Part shown: one piece after another, positions 40,687 through 49,362 of the stretch
How the letters are laid out: each line of letters begins with the position of its first letter
Numbering within the stretch: the first letter of the stretch is position 1
Assembly: GCF_020164745.1 (NCBI RefSeq)
Contig: NZ_JAIUGV010000004.1
Location: 1-64,000, forward strand
DNA from: Mesorhizobium sp. ES1-4
Lineage (GTDB): Bacteria > Pseudomonadota > Alphaproteobacteria > Rhizobiales > Rhizobiaceae
Direction of reading: 5' to 3'
Length of the DNA stretch: 64,000 bases
Position numbers and translations under genes: made by a program
Notes under the pieces: model-generated
What the model was told of the DNA's origin: nothing
The model's database searches: none
What the model saw: only the letters and a program-made list of their open reading frames with translations

Positions 40687-41955
40687 ATGTCCTTTTTTCA
40701 GAAATGCCATGCCGTCATCTCGGGCGGGTTTCCGGTATGGACCAAAAATCGCGATGAAATAGCCTTCAGGATGTTGCTGGGCCTCTATGCCCTCTCTCCC
40801 GCTCTTTTCGTCTTCATCGAAATGTCTCCGACGGTCCTGGCACTTGTGGCGGCACTCATGGGCGCTCTTACCCTTTTGACAAGGCGTGCACGCTTTGGCA
40901 GGGCGACGATGGGGCTCTCCCTCACCCTGGCTCTCTTGTCAGCCATTGTCCTTACGAGCGCCCTATGGTCGATCCACGCGAGCCGCTCTCTCACGGCGGC
41001 GAGGGATGTGTTTGGCTACTCGATCGCCGCCATCCTGCTGTTCGAGTGCATTCTGGCGCTTCCGAGCGCTCGACGCGACCGGCTCGCGCGGGTCTCGTTG
41101 GTCGGCATGCTGATTGGCCTGGTGTCGGTGATGGGGTGGGAACTGTATTTCGCGTTTTTCACCGAAGATCCACGATTTGTGGAAAATGTTTTCACCCTTC
41201 ACAAGATCACGGTCTACGGCGCTTTTTTTGCCGTCATGTTTCTCGCCCAGCCGAGGCTGGTGTGGAGGGGGTTTGCGGCTCTCTTTGCCGTGCTGACATT
41301 GCTCTACGGTCAATCGACCGGCGTCAATCTGGCGATTGTCTTCGTGGCGGGGATGTTCGTCATGCCCGCGAAATACCGTCAACACGCGTTGGTCGGATTC
41401 TTCGTCGTCTATTTGTCTCTTGCCCTGATCGCCCCCTTCGTCGTCTCGCCGCTGTTCGCCTACCTCAAAACAACTGGATTGCTGGCTTTCTATCCGGGAA
41501 CGTTCGCCGCGCGCCTCGATCTTTGGCAGATGATCTCGCCCCACATTGCGGACCAGCCGGTTCTTGGCCATGGCGCCGATACGATGAGGAACGCGGTCGG
41601 AGTCGTGGTCAACCCCACATATTATGCGCAGGTTGACCTCCCAAGCGCGCACAATATCGTATTCGATTTGTGGTACGAACTGGGAGCGCTTGGCATCATT
41701 GTGTATGGGATGCTTCTCGCAGCGATCGTAAGAATGATCGGCGGTTTGAGCGGCCCCTGCCACTTCATAGCCAGCAGCTACCTGATCATAGCTGTTGTCG
41801 AACTGTCGGTCGACCATCGGATCTGGTTGTCATGGGTGCTGGGCACCTTGGTCTTCACCGCGGGCATCTGCATATTGCAGTGCCGTTCCGTGAACCAGCC
41901 GGTAATGGAAGACCGGATCGCAAGACGGGCAGGGACTTTCTCAAGATCAAGATAA
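40687..41955 (+). CDS. O-antigen ligase/polymerase-like membrane protein (copy 2)
   Basis: 422 residues with about ten membrane helices (for example PTVLALVAALMGALTLL, LSLTLALLSAIVLTSALWS, RLARVSLVGMLIGLVSVMGW). The loop around residues 285-325 has ISPHIADQPVLGHGADTMRN and LPSAHNIVFDLWYELGALG, the Wzy_C-like pattern with GHG and a conserved His. Like copy 1 at 35172 it may polymerise or ligate glycan, but the two differ in length and wording, so they may serve different polymers. It reads rightward after cysQ, separated by a small hairpin. Confidence 0.78.
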   Translation: MSFFQKCHAVISGGFPVWTKNRDEIAFRMLLGLYALSPALFVFIEMSPTVLALVAALMGALTLLTRRARFGRATMGLSLTLALLSAIVLTSALWSIHASRSLTAARDVFGYSIAAILLFECILALPSARRDRLARVSLVGMLIGLVSVMGWELYFAFFTEDPRFVENVFTLHKITVYGAFFAVMFLAQPRLVWRGFAALFAVLTLLYGQSTGVNLAIVFVAGMFVMPAKYRQHALVGFFVVYLSLALIAPFVVSPLFAYLKTTGLLAFYPGTFAARLDLWQMISPHIADQPVLGHGADTMRNAVGVVVNPTYYAQVDLPSAHNIVFDLWYELGALGIIVYGMLLAAIVRMIGGLSGPCHFIASSYLIIAVVELSVDHRIWLSWVLGTLVFTAGICILQCRSVNQPVMEDRIARRAGTFSRSR

Positions 41956-42022
41956 CGGCGCGAAGTAGGCCGCGCGCCTCGCCGCCCCCCGACGAGGTGT
42001 CGGCCCTCTGGTATTCGACGCC

Positions 42023-43165
42023 CTATTCGGCCGCGGCTTGCGCGGAGTTCGAGCCGATATAATTGCGGATCGTTTCGATGATCATGTCCTGGTCGGCCTC
42101 GCTGAGATAGGGATGCATCGGCAGGCACAGGATGCGTTTCGGCAGGTCCTCCGAAACGGCAAGACCGGTCGGCGTGCGCGGGTAGTCGCGATAGGCGACC
42201 TGCTCATGCAGCGGCTTGACGTAGTAGATGACAGACGGAATGCCCTTTTCGCTCAGATGCGCTTTAAGGCCGTCGCGTTTCGGTGTTTCGATCGCGTATT
42301 GCGCCCAGGCCGAGCGGCTGCCGTCCAGGTTGCGGGCGGCGGCGACGATGTCGCCGAGGCCATCTGCATAGCGCTGGGCCACCACCTGCCGCACCACCAT
42401 TTCTTCCTCGAGGATGGCGAGTTTCTCGATCAGGATTGCCGCCTGCAGCGTATCGAGCCGTGAATTGATGCCGACGCGGATGTTGTCGTACTGCGTCTCG
42501 CCCTTGCCGTGGAAGGCGAAGGAACGCAGCGTATCGGCCAGAGTGTCATCATTGGTGAACATCGCGCCGCCGTCGCCATAGCAGCCGAGCGGCTTGGCCG
42601 GATAGAAGCTGGTCGAGCCGACATGGCCGAACGCCCCGCACATCCTGCCTTCGAGTGAGCCACCCATGGACTGGGCGGCGTCCTCGATCACCAATAAGCC
42701 TTCGCGATTGGCGACAGCCATGATCGCGTCATAGTCGGCGGCAAGACCGAAAAGGTCGACGGGGATGATCGCCCTTGGCTTCAGCCGGCCTTGCTTCTTG
42801 ATGGCCGCGATCGCCGCCTCGAGGCTGGCGATGTCGATGTTGTAGGTCTTCGGATCGATATCGACGAAAACCGGCTCGGCCTTGGCCAGCGCCACCACTT
42901 CCGCGGTTGCGGCGAAGGTGAAGCTCGGCACGAACACCGCATCGCCCGGACCGATGCCAGCGGCGAACAGCGGCAAAAGCAGTGCGTCGGTGCCGTTGGC
43001 GCAGGCCACGACATGCTTGACGCCGACATAGGCGGCGAGCTTCTTCTCGAATTCGGCGACCTGGGGGCCAAGGATATAGCGGCCATCCTCGACGACGTGG
43101 TCGATCGCCGCTTTCAGCCGGTCGCGGATTCGTTCACGCTGCGCGCCAAGATCGATGAACTGCAT
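42023..43165 (-). CDS. DegT/DnrJ/EryC1/StrS sugar aminotransferase, WbpE-like
   Basis: 380 residues from ATG 43165, with GAGG 6 bases upstream; an upstream frame extension is not family-like. It matches the WbpE branch from MQFIDLGAQRERIRD and GRYILGPQVAEFE onwards. The PLP Lys191 sits in FYPAKPLGCYGDGG, and FGHVGST, NSRLDTLQAAIL and CLPMHPYLSEAD are conserved. WbpE transfers an amino group to UDP-3-keto-GlcNAcA on the way to diacetamido-uronic acids. No wbpA, wbpB or wbpD partner lies nearby, so the specific substrate is inferred from resemblance alone. Confidence 0.85.
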   Translation of the reverse strand: MQFIDLGAQRERIRDRLKAAIDHVVEDGRYILGPQVAEFEKKLAAYVGVKHVVACANGTDALLLPLFAAGIGPGDAVFVPSFTFAATAEVVALAKAEPVFVDIDPKTYNIDIASLEAAIAAIKKQGRLKPRAIIPVDLFGLAADYDAIMAVANREGLLVIEDAAQSMGGSLEGRMCGAFGHVGSTSFYPAKPLGCYGDGGAMFTNDDTLADTLRSFAFHGKGETQYDNIRVGINSRLDTLQAAILIEKLAILEEEMVVRQVVAQRYADGLGDIVAAARNLDGSRSAWAQYAIETPKRDGLKAHLSEKGIPSVIYYVKPLHEQVAYRDYPRTPTGLAVSEDLPKRILCLPMHPYLSEADQDMIIETIRNYIGSNSAQAAAE

Positions 43166-43394
43166 GTCGGCCTCAATACCTGCCAATAACCGGTCCGCTG
43201 GTACCAGACTTGGCGCGGCTGAAAAAGCCGGCCGCGGACCGGGCATATGGTGCAAGTGTCGCAGCCCGTTACCGTGTTTTGCCGGCGCATTGCCTCAAAA
43301 AGCCGGAAATCCGGGCTTGGCGGTGCAACTCACGCCACTTCTATCGCGGCTTTCCGGCGCATGGAAACATAAAGTGATCGCGTTGGAGCGCCGA

Positions 43395-44318
43395 TCAGCC
43401 GATCTCGTGCCGCCAGGGGGGATTGGCGCCGGCTCGCGACACCGTCACCGCCGCCGCCTTGGCGCCGAGCGCCAGTGCCTTGTGGATAGCGTCTTCGGTC
43501 AGGCTCGAAATCGCTGCTTTCGTCAGCAGGCCTTGCTCATGCAGCGAGGCGAGAATGCCCGCGTTGAACGTGTCGCCGGCGCCGACGGTGTCCACCACCT
43601 CGACCGTCTCCGGCATGACGGTGACACGGTGCTGCTTGCTGTAGCCAACGGCACCTTCGCTGCCATGCGTGACGACGATCAGCTTCGGTCCGCGGTCGAG
43701 CCAATTGCGCACGACCTCCTCGTGCGAACCGGCTTCACCGAACCAGTTGAGGTCTTCGTCCGACAGTTTGACGATGTCGGCCATGGCCATCATGGCGCGG
43801 ATGCGTCTGAGGTGCTTGGCCTTGTCGGGGATGAAGTTCGGCCGGATATTGGGGTCGAGCATCATGACGCGGACCTCATGCTCGCGCCGCATGAATTCTT
43901 CATAGGCCGAGCCGGCCGGCTCCGAGATCAGGCTGATGGCGCCGAACAGCATCGCCTCGATCTCACCGCCGAGTTGCGGCAGGTCCTCGGTGGTCAGCAT
44001 GCGCCCGGCCGTGTTCTCGTCATAGAAGGTGTATGTCGCCTGGCCGTTGTTCAGCCGCACGAAGGCCAGTGTCGTCGGCCGGGGCGAGGTGTGCGCGTAG
44101 GTCGAACTGACCTTGCTCGCCCCCAGCGCGTCCCTGAACTGACCGCCGAACAGGTCCGACGACAGGCCCGAGAAGAAGCCGGCCGGCGCGCCGAGACGGC
44201 CGAGTGCGATCGCCGAGTTGAAGACCGCGCCGCCGACATAGGGAGCAAAGGCTGGCTCGCCCTGCGCGGTGGTGCGCGGCAGCATGTCGATGAGGGCTTC
44301 GCCGCAGCACAGGATCAT
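43395..44318 (-). CDS. frcK: PfkB-family fructokinase
   Basis: 307 residues from ATG 44318, overlapping the upstream fucU stop (ATGA). It phosphorylates fructose with ATP in the cytosol. PfkB features: LCCGEALIDMLPRT at the start, GGAVFNSAIALGRLGAP (the glycine-rich box), and EVVDTVGAGDTFNAG with the catalytic Asp near residue 247. VKLSDEDLNWFGE is also family-typical. It is the last gene of the leftward frcR-fucU-frcK unit. In Sinorhizobium the fructokinase lies in the transporter operon; here it sits on the opposite arm of the divergon. Substrate fructose is inferred from the adjacent FrcBCA-like transporter. Confidence 0.85.
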   Translation of the reverse strand: MILCCGEALIDMLPRTTAQGEPAFAPYVGGAVFNSAIALGRLGAPAGFFSGLSSDLFGGQFRDALGASKVSSTYAHTSPRPTTLAFVRLNNGQATYTFYDENTAGRMLTTEDLPQLGGEIEAMLFGAISLISEPAGSAYEEFMRREHEVRVMMLDPNIRPNFIPDKAKHLRRIRAMMAMADIVKLSDEDLNWFGEAGSHEEVVRNWLDRGPKLIVVTHGSEGAVGYSKQHRVTVMPETVEVVDTVGAGDTFNAGILASLHEQGLLTKAAISSLTEDAIHKALALGAKAAAVTVSRAGANPPWRHEIG

Positions 44319-44761
44319 GGCTTCTTGGTCTCCGGCGGATAGATCACGCCCTTGCGGATGATAATGTTGGCGTAAAGCCGGGGCTCGCTGGTCGCGACGA
44401 TGGCATGCGCCGATTTGACCCGTGCATAGAAGTCGGCGCCGGCCAGCGCAACCACCTTGCGGCCCGGCGCGCGTTTGGTGCAGATCGCCTCCATTTCACG
44501 ATGGACAGGGTCGGCAAGCGACGGATCGCCTTTCACCGAGGCCCGAAACAGCGCCTCCGGAACGGCATCGTCGACCGGAAGCAGCGTCAATACCGCGTCG
44601 AGTACGGGAATGAGGGCATGGCCGTCGGCCCGGACGAGGCGTCTGGCCTGCTCCTGCGCCGGATAGTTCCCGTCGACCAGCGCAATCTCGTCGCCATGAC
44701 CCATGGCGCGCAATATCGCCAGAAGCTCCGGACCAAGCAGCGCCGGGATTCCGATCAGCAT
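44315..44761 (-). CDS. fucU: RbsD/FucU-family sugar mutarotase
   Basis: 148 residues, starting directly after the frcR stop (TGAATG) and overlapping frcK by 4 bases. It begins MLIGIPALLGPELLAILRAMG and has the family His/Asp stretch GHGDEIALVDGNYPAQ. The end VATSEPRLYANIIIRKGVIYP contains the conserved Tyr-Ala-Asn and Lys. Members speed the interconversion of sugar anomers or ring forms after import, usually fucose or ribose. Sitting between a repressor and a fructokinase suggests it acts on fructose here; that is inference. The symbol marks the family only. Confidence 0.8.
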   Translation of the reverse strand: MLIGIPALLGPELLAILRAMGHGDEIALVDGNYPAQEQARRLVRADGHALIPVLDAVLTLLPVDDAVPEALFRASVKGDPSLADPVHREMEAICTKRAPGRKVVALAGADFYARVKSAHAIVATSEPRLYANIIIRKGVIYPPETKKP

Positions 44762-45988
44762 TCAGGCGCTCCTGGAGATCGTCGTCGCACCGATCAGGAA
44801 GCGTTCGGAAAGCGGCAGGCTGGCGCCGCCGAGCGCCCGGGCGTGGATGCCCACGCTTCCCTCGCGGACGGCCGGAAGTTTCAAGCCTTCGCCGTCGATT
44901 GCGCCAATTGCCGTCACGACCGCCTCGACCAGCTTGTGGCGCACGGCCGTTGGCATCCAACCGTCGATCACGGCGGCCTCGAAATCGATGACGGAGGACG
45001 CCGCGACGATGGCATAGGCGAGCGCCTGCGAGGCGTTGGCGATCCACTCGTCGAGCTCGGCGCCTATCTCCCCCCAATCCTCGGGTGAGGTCCAAAGATA
45101 CGAGGCCTCGACGCCGCGCGCATTGAGCGCTTTTTCCAGCATGGCGATCGAGGCCACGTCGATGAGCTGGGTCGGCTTTCCATCCGGTCCCGGCACGGGC
45201 ATCGAGCCGAGCGCGCCGGCATTGCCGGTCGGGCCTCCGAACAGCCGGCCGTTGAGCACGATGCCGCCACCGGCAAAGGCGCCGATATAGAAATAGACGA
45301 AGTCCCGCGCCGCGCCCGTCTGGCCGAAGACCAGTTCGGCACCGCAGGCGGAGGTGGCGTCGTTCTGCAGATAGACCGGAAAATCGCACTGCGTCTGGAT
45401 GTCGGCCCTGATATCGCGGTGGCGCCATTCGTCCATGACGTCGCGCGGCGCGCCGGCGGTGTCGGCCCAGTTCCAGAGTTCAAAGGGCATGGCGATACCA
45501 AGCCCGGCGATGCGCTTGTCCTGCGCCGGTGTCAACCCGCCCCGCATCGTCTTCATGCCTGCCGTCACGAATTCGACCGTCTCGCGGGGGGCAGGGTAGC
45601 GGTAGGAATGCTGCAGCATCGCGCGCACGTTTCCGAGGAAATCGATCAGCACGAGCTCGGCGCTGCGCCGGCCGATCTTGAGGCCGAGGAAGAAGGCGCC
45701 TTCCGGGTTGAGCGCCATGGGGATCGAGGGCTGGCCGATCTTGCCGCGCAACGGCGCCTGCCGCACGAGCAGGCTTTCTTCCTCCAGCTCGCGCATGATG
45801 ACCGAAACCGTCTGCGCCGAAAGTCCGGTCATGCGAGCGATGTCGGACTTCGCCAGACTGCCGTGCTGGCGCACCAGCGAAAGCACCAGGCGCTCGTTGT
45901 GGTCGCGCATGCCGCTCTGGTTGGTGCCGCGGTGAATCAGGCTCTCATTCGCTTCGGGCGAACCATGCCTCGCAGTGGCGGTCTCCAC
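44762..45988 (-). CDS. frcR: ROK-family transcriptional repressor of the fructose genes
   Basis: 408 residues from GTG 45988, chosen because GGGAGGAACAG lies just upstream and gives the usual ROK-repressor length; the open frame continues further up without family features. A winged helix-turn-helix occupies about 29-85 (SLAKSDIARMTGLSAQTVSV, then a Glu-rich recognition wing). The rest is the ROK sugar-kinase-like fold with PFELWNWADTAGAP, LQNDATSACGAELVFG and FYIGAFAGGGIVLNGRLFGG. It probably binds the inverted repeat at 46051-46086 and releases it when sugar is present. The gene name follows the local fructose context and is tentative. Confidence 0.8.
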   Translation of the reverse strand: METATARHGSPEANESLIHRGTNQSGMRDHNERLVLSLVRQHGSLAKSDIARMTGLSAQTVSVIMRELEEESLLVRQAPLRGKIGQPSIPMALNPEGAFFLGLKIGRRSAELVLIDFLGNVRAMLQHSYRYPAPRETVEFVTAGMKTMRGGLTPAQDKRIAGLGIAMPFELWNWADTAGAPRDVMDEWRHRDIRADIQTQCDFPVYLQNDATSACGAELVFGQTGAARDFVYFYIGAFAGGGIVLNGRLFGGPTGNAGALGSMPVPGPDGKPTQLIDVASIAMLEKALNARGVEASYLWTSPEDWGEIGAELDEWIANASQALAYAIVAASSVIDFEAAVIDGWMPTAVRHKLVEAVVTAIGAIDGEGLKLPAVREGSVGIHARALGGASLPLSERFLIGATTISRSA

Positions 45989-46050
45989 CCTGTTCCTCCC
46001 GTCGTTTCCCCATAATGCTTTTGGGTCAGAATGAGTGAAGGACGCAAGAC

Positions 46051-46086
46051 TGTCAATAATAAATAAGAGTGATTTAATTATTGACA
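46051..46086. promoter_or_regulatory. Inverted repeat with back-to-back -35 boxes, candidate FrcR operator
   Basis: TGTCAATAAT (46051-46060) and its exact complement ATTATTGACA (46077-46086) are separated by 16 AT-rich bases. Each arm contains a consensus TTGACA pointing outward. A weak -10 follows 17 bases downstream on both sides (TCTTTT at 46104 rightward; CATTCT at 46033 leftward). It lies between the divergent frcR and frcB genes. A ROK repressor bound here would block both promoters together. Confidence 0.6.
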
Positions 46087-46199
46087 GATGCCTTGGTCTG
46101 GTGTCTTTTGGTCGGGCATCCGCGCTGGGAGAAGTCGCTTGGATGCCGTGCGGGTGCCGGTTGGCCGGCATTCGAAAATGTTCCACTGGGAGGAAGATC

Positions 46200-47234
46200 G
46201 TGACCAATACAAAACTGTTGAAGTCCACCGTTTTTGCGGCGGCCGCACTGGGTCTGATGGCGTTCGCTTCGTCCGCATCCGCCGCCGGCGTCGGCGCCTG
46301 CCTGATCACCAAGACCGACACCAATCCGTTCTTCGTCAAGATGAAGGAGGGCGCGACCGCGAAGGCCAAGGAACTTGGCGTCGATCTCAAGACCTATGCG
46401 GGCAAGATCGACGGCGACAGCGAGAGCCAGGTGGCGGCGATCGAAAGCTGCATCGCCGACGGCGCCAAGGGCATTCTGATCACTGCGTCCGATACCAAGG
46501 GCATCGTGCCGACGGTGAAGAAGGCGCGCGATGCGGGCCTGCTGGTGATTGCGCTCGACACGCCGCTCGATCCGGTCGACGCCGCCGACGCGACCTTCGC
46601 GACCGACAATCTGGAGGCCGGCAAGCTGATCGGCGCCTGGGCCGCCGCCACGCTGGGCGACAAGGCCAAGGATGCCAAGATAGGCTTCCTCGACCTGACC
46701 CCGTCGCAGCCGACCGTGGACGTGCTGCGCGACCAGGGCTTCATGATGGGCTACGGCATCGACGTCAAGGATCCCAACAAGATCGGCGACGAGACCGATC
46801 CGCGCATCGTCGGCCATGACGTCACCAACGGCAACGAGGAGGGCGGCCGCAAGGCGATGGAGAACCTTCTGCAGAAGGACAACACCATCAACGTCATCCA
46901 CACCATCAACGAACCGGCCGCGGTCGGTGCCTACCAGGCGCTCAAGGCCGTCGGCCTCGAAAAGCAGGTTCTGATCGTTTCGGTCGACGGCGGCTGCCCC
47001 GGCGTCAAGTCGGTCGCGGAAGGCGTCATCGGCGCCACCTCACAGCAATATCCGCTGCAGATGGCGGCACTCGGCATCGAGGCGATTGCCGCTTTTGCCA
47101 AGGACGGAACCAAGCCGAAGCCGACGGAGGGCAAGAACTTCTTCGACACTGGCGTCAACCTCGTCACCGACAAGCCGGCCAATGGCGTCAAATCCATCGA
47201 CACCAAGGAAGGCCTCGCCAAGTGCTGGGGCTGA
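46200..47234 (+). CDS. frcB: Fructose ABC transporter periplasmic binding protein
   Basis: 344 residues from GTG 46200, with GGGAGGAAGATC upstream; the ATG-started longer frame overlaps the promoter region. A signal peptide runs to about residue 28 (cut near ASA). The mature start [20 protein letters not shown] and [37 protein letters not shown] and [20 protein letters not shown] fit the class B periplasmic sugar binders; FrcB of Sinorhizobium has this look. It captures fructose, possibly also ribose or mannose, for the FrcC/FrcA permease encoded just downstream. A GC hairpin separates it from frcC. Confidence 0.87.
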   Translation: MTNTKLLKSTVFAAAALGLMAFASSASAAGVGACLITKTDTNPFFVKMKEGATAKAKELGVDLKTYAGKIDGDSESQVAAIESCIADGAKGILITASDTKGIVPTVKKARDAGLLVIALDTPLDPVDAADATFATDNLEAGKLIGAWAAATLGDKAKDAKIGFLDLTPSQPTVDVLRDQGFMMGYGIDVKDPNKIGDETDPRIVGHDVTNGNEEGGRKAMENLLQKDNTINVIHTINEPAAVGAYQALKAVGLEKQVLIVSVDGGCPGVKSVAEGVIGATSQQYPLQMAALGIEAIAAFAKDGTKPKPTEGKNFFDTGVNLVTDKPANGVKSIDTKEGLAKCWG

Positions 47235-47262
47235 TGCTGGCCTGACCGGCAACAGAACCGAC

Positions 47263-47287
47263 CGGCCGGGGGCTTGATCCCCGGCCG
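47263..47287 (+). terminator. Strong hairpin between frcB and frcC
   Basis: CGGCCGGGG (47263-47271) pairs with CCCCGGCCG (47279-47287) over 7 bases, 28 bases after the frcB stop and 100 before frcC. No T-run follows. Such structures often protect the binding-protein mRNA and reduce read-through to the permease genes. Confidence 0.5.
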
Positions 47288-47389
47288 CATCGGGTGGACG
47301 ATGCATCACTGTAAACGCGGATAATACCGGCGGTAGACCGGAAGGCGTGACGGCGTCAGCGTGTGGCTGAAGCCCTACGGGGAGGAAAC

Positions 47390-48451
47390 ATGGCTCAAGC
47401 TCAGGAATTCGAGAAAGTTCTCTCGGCCAGCGATACAAGCGTAGCCGCTTTTGACGAGCACAAATCGCTCGTCAAGCGCATCCAGCATTTTCTGCATTCG
47501 ACGCCGGCCGCGGTGCCGTTGATCGTGCTGCTTCTGTCGATCATCATCTTCGGCGCCACGATCGGAGGACGTTTCTTCTCGTCCTACACGCTGACGCTGA
47601 TCCTGCAGCAGATAGCCATCGTCGGCATTCTCGGGGCCGCGCAGACGCTGGTCATCCTGACCGCCGGCATCGACCTGTCGATCGGGGTGATCATGGTGAT
47701 ATCGGCCGTGATCATGGGCAATTGCGCGGTCAGCTACGGCATGCCGAGCGTGCTGGCCGTGGCGATCGGGCTTGCCGCCGGTGCGGCGTGCGGACTGCTG
47801 AACGGGCTGCTGGTCGCATATATGAAGCTGCCGCCCTTCATCGTGACGCTTGGCACCTGGAACATCGTCATGGCTACGAACTTCATCTATTCGGCCAATG
47901 AGACGATCCGCGACACCGACGTCGACAATCAGGCGCCGCTGCTGCATCTGTTTGCCCTGAGCTTCAAGGTCGGCACGGCTGTGCTGACGCTTGGCGTCAT
48001 CGCCACGGTCGTGCTCGTACTGGTTCTTTGGTACGTGCTCAACCACACCGCATGGGGCCGTCACGTCTACGCCGTCGGCGACGACCAGGAGGCGGCGAAA
48101 CTGTCGGGTATCCAGACCAAGAAGGTGTTGATGACAGTCTACACCCTCGCCGGGCTGATCGCCGCCTTCGCCGCCTGGGTTTCCATCGGCCGCAACGGCT
48201 CGATTTCGCCCTCCGCCGCCGTCACCGACTACAATCTGCAGGCGATCACCGCGACGGTGATCGGCGGTATTTCTCTCTTCGGCGGCCGCGGCTCCATCCT
48301 CGGTACGTTGTTCGGCGCGATGATCGTCGGCGTCGTCTCGATGGGCCTCAATATGCTGGGCGCCGATCCGCAATGGAAAGTCCTGCTCACCGGCGTGCTG
48401 ATCATCGGCGCCGTCGCCATCGACCAATGGATCAGAAAGGTTTCGGCATGA
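47390..48451 (+). CDS. frcC: Fructose ABC transporter permease
   Basis: 353 residues from ATG 47390, with GGGGAGGAAAC upstream. Eight to ten membrane helices of the RbsC/AraH type, including PLIVLLLSIIIFGATIGGRFF, GAAQTLVILTAGIDLSIG (the family signature) and LPPFIVTLGTWNIVMATNF. ISLFGGRGSILGTLFGAMIVG is the conserved cytoplasmic coupling region. It forms the inner-membrane path for the sugar bound by FrcB. Its stop overlaps the frcA start (ATGA), so both subunits are made together. Confidence 0.9.
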   Translation: MAQAQEFEKVLSASDTSVAAFDEHKSLVKRIQHFLHSTPAAVPLIVLLLSIIIFGATIGGRFFSSYTLTLILQQIAIVGILGAAQTLVILTAGIDLSIGVIMVISAVIMGNCAVSYGMPSVLAVAIGLAAGAACGLLNGLLVAYMKLPPFIVTLGTWNIVMATNFIYSANETIRDTDVDNQAPLLHLFALSFKVGTAVLTLGVIATVVLVLVLWYVLNHTAWGRHVYAVGDDQEAAKLSGIQTKKVLMTVYTLAGLIAAFAAWVSIGRNGSISPSAAVTDYNLQAITATVIGGISLFGGRGSILGTLFGAMIVGVVSMGLNMLGADPQWKVLLTGVLIIGAVAIDQWIRKVSA

Positions 48452-49230
48452 CCCAGGAACCCATCCTCACCGCGCGCGGTCTGGTCAAGCGCTATGGCCG
48501 CGTCACCGCTCTCGACAATGCCGACTTCGATCTTTACCCCGGCGAAATCCTTGCCGTCATCGGCGACAACGGCGCCGGCAAGTCGTCGCTCATCAAGGCG
48601 ATTTCCGGCGCGACCGTGCCGGACGAAGGCGAAATCCGGCTTGAAGGCAAACCCGTCTCCTTCAAGTCGCCGATGGAAGCGCGCGAAGCCGGCATCGAAA
48701 CCGTCTACCAGAACCTGGCGCTGTCGCCGGCGCTGTCGATCGCCGACAATATGTTCCTCGGCCGCGAGATCCGCAAACCCGGCTTCGTCGGCCAGTGGCT
48801 TCGCATGCTCGATCGTCCGGCAATGGAAAAGCGCGCCCGCGACAAGCTCACCGAGCTCGGCTTGATGACCATCCAGAACATCAGCCAGGCGGTGGAGACG
48901 CTGTCGGGCGGCCAACGCCAGGGCGTTGCGGTGGCGCGCGCCGCCGCCTTCGGCTCCAAAATGGTCATCATGGACGAGCCGACGGCGGCACTCGGGGTCA
49001 AGGAGAGCCGCCGCGTGCTGGAACTGATCCTCGACGTGAAGAAGCGCGGCCTGCCGATCGTGCTCATCTCGCACAACATGCCGCACGTCTTCGAGGTGGC
49101 CGACCGCATCCATATCCACCGTCTGGGGCGTCGCCTGTGCGTCATCGACCCCAAGCAATATACGATGTCCGACGCCGTTGCTTTCATGACCGGGGCAAAG
49201 GCACCCCCGGAGCCAGCATTGGCGGCCTGA
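48448..49230 (+). CDS. frcA: Fructose ABC transporter ATPase
   Basis: 260 residues, a single nucleotide-binding domain, unlike the doubled RbsA or AraG. Walker A GDNGAGKSS has Lys45, the Q-loop is YQNLALSPAL, the signature is LSGGQRQGVAVARA near 151, and Walker B is MVIMDEPTAALG. The single domain matches FrcA of Sinorhizobium. It starts within the frcC stop (ATGA). The last helix region (IDPKQYTMSDAVAFMTG) is family-typical. Together frcBCA import fructose, which frcK then phosphorylates. Confidence 0.9.
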   Translation: MTQEPILTARGLVKRYGRVTALDNADFDLYPGEILAVIGDNGAGKSSLIKAISGATVPDEGEIRLEGKPVSFKSPMEAREAGIETVYQNLALSPALSIADNMFLGREIRKPGFVGQWLRMLDRPAMEKRARDKLTELGLMTIQNISQAVETLSGGQRQGVAVARAAAFGSKMVIMDEPTAALGVKESRRVLELILDVKKRGLPIVLISHNMPHVFEVADRIHIHRLGRRLCVIDPKQYTMSDAVAFMTGAKAPPEPALAA

Positions 49231-49362
49231 ACCGCCAGGTTGCCGCGGGGTAGCGGGCAGCTCCGTTCTCTAAATCGATTGAAAACATGCTGCGATGCAC
49301 TAGGATGGGCTGGGAGAAACGGTGAAAGCCGGTATGATCGCGCCAAACGAATGAGAGGCGAT

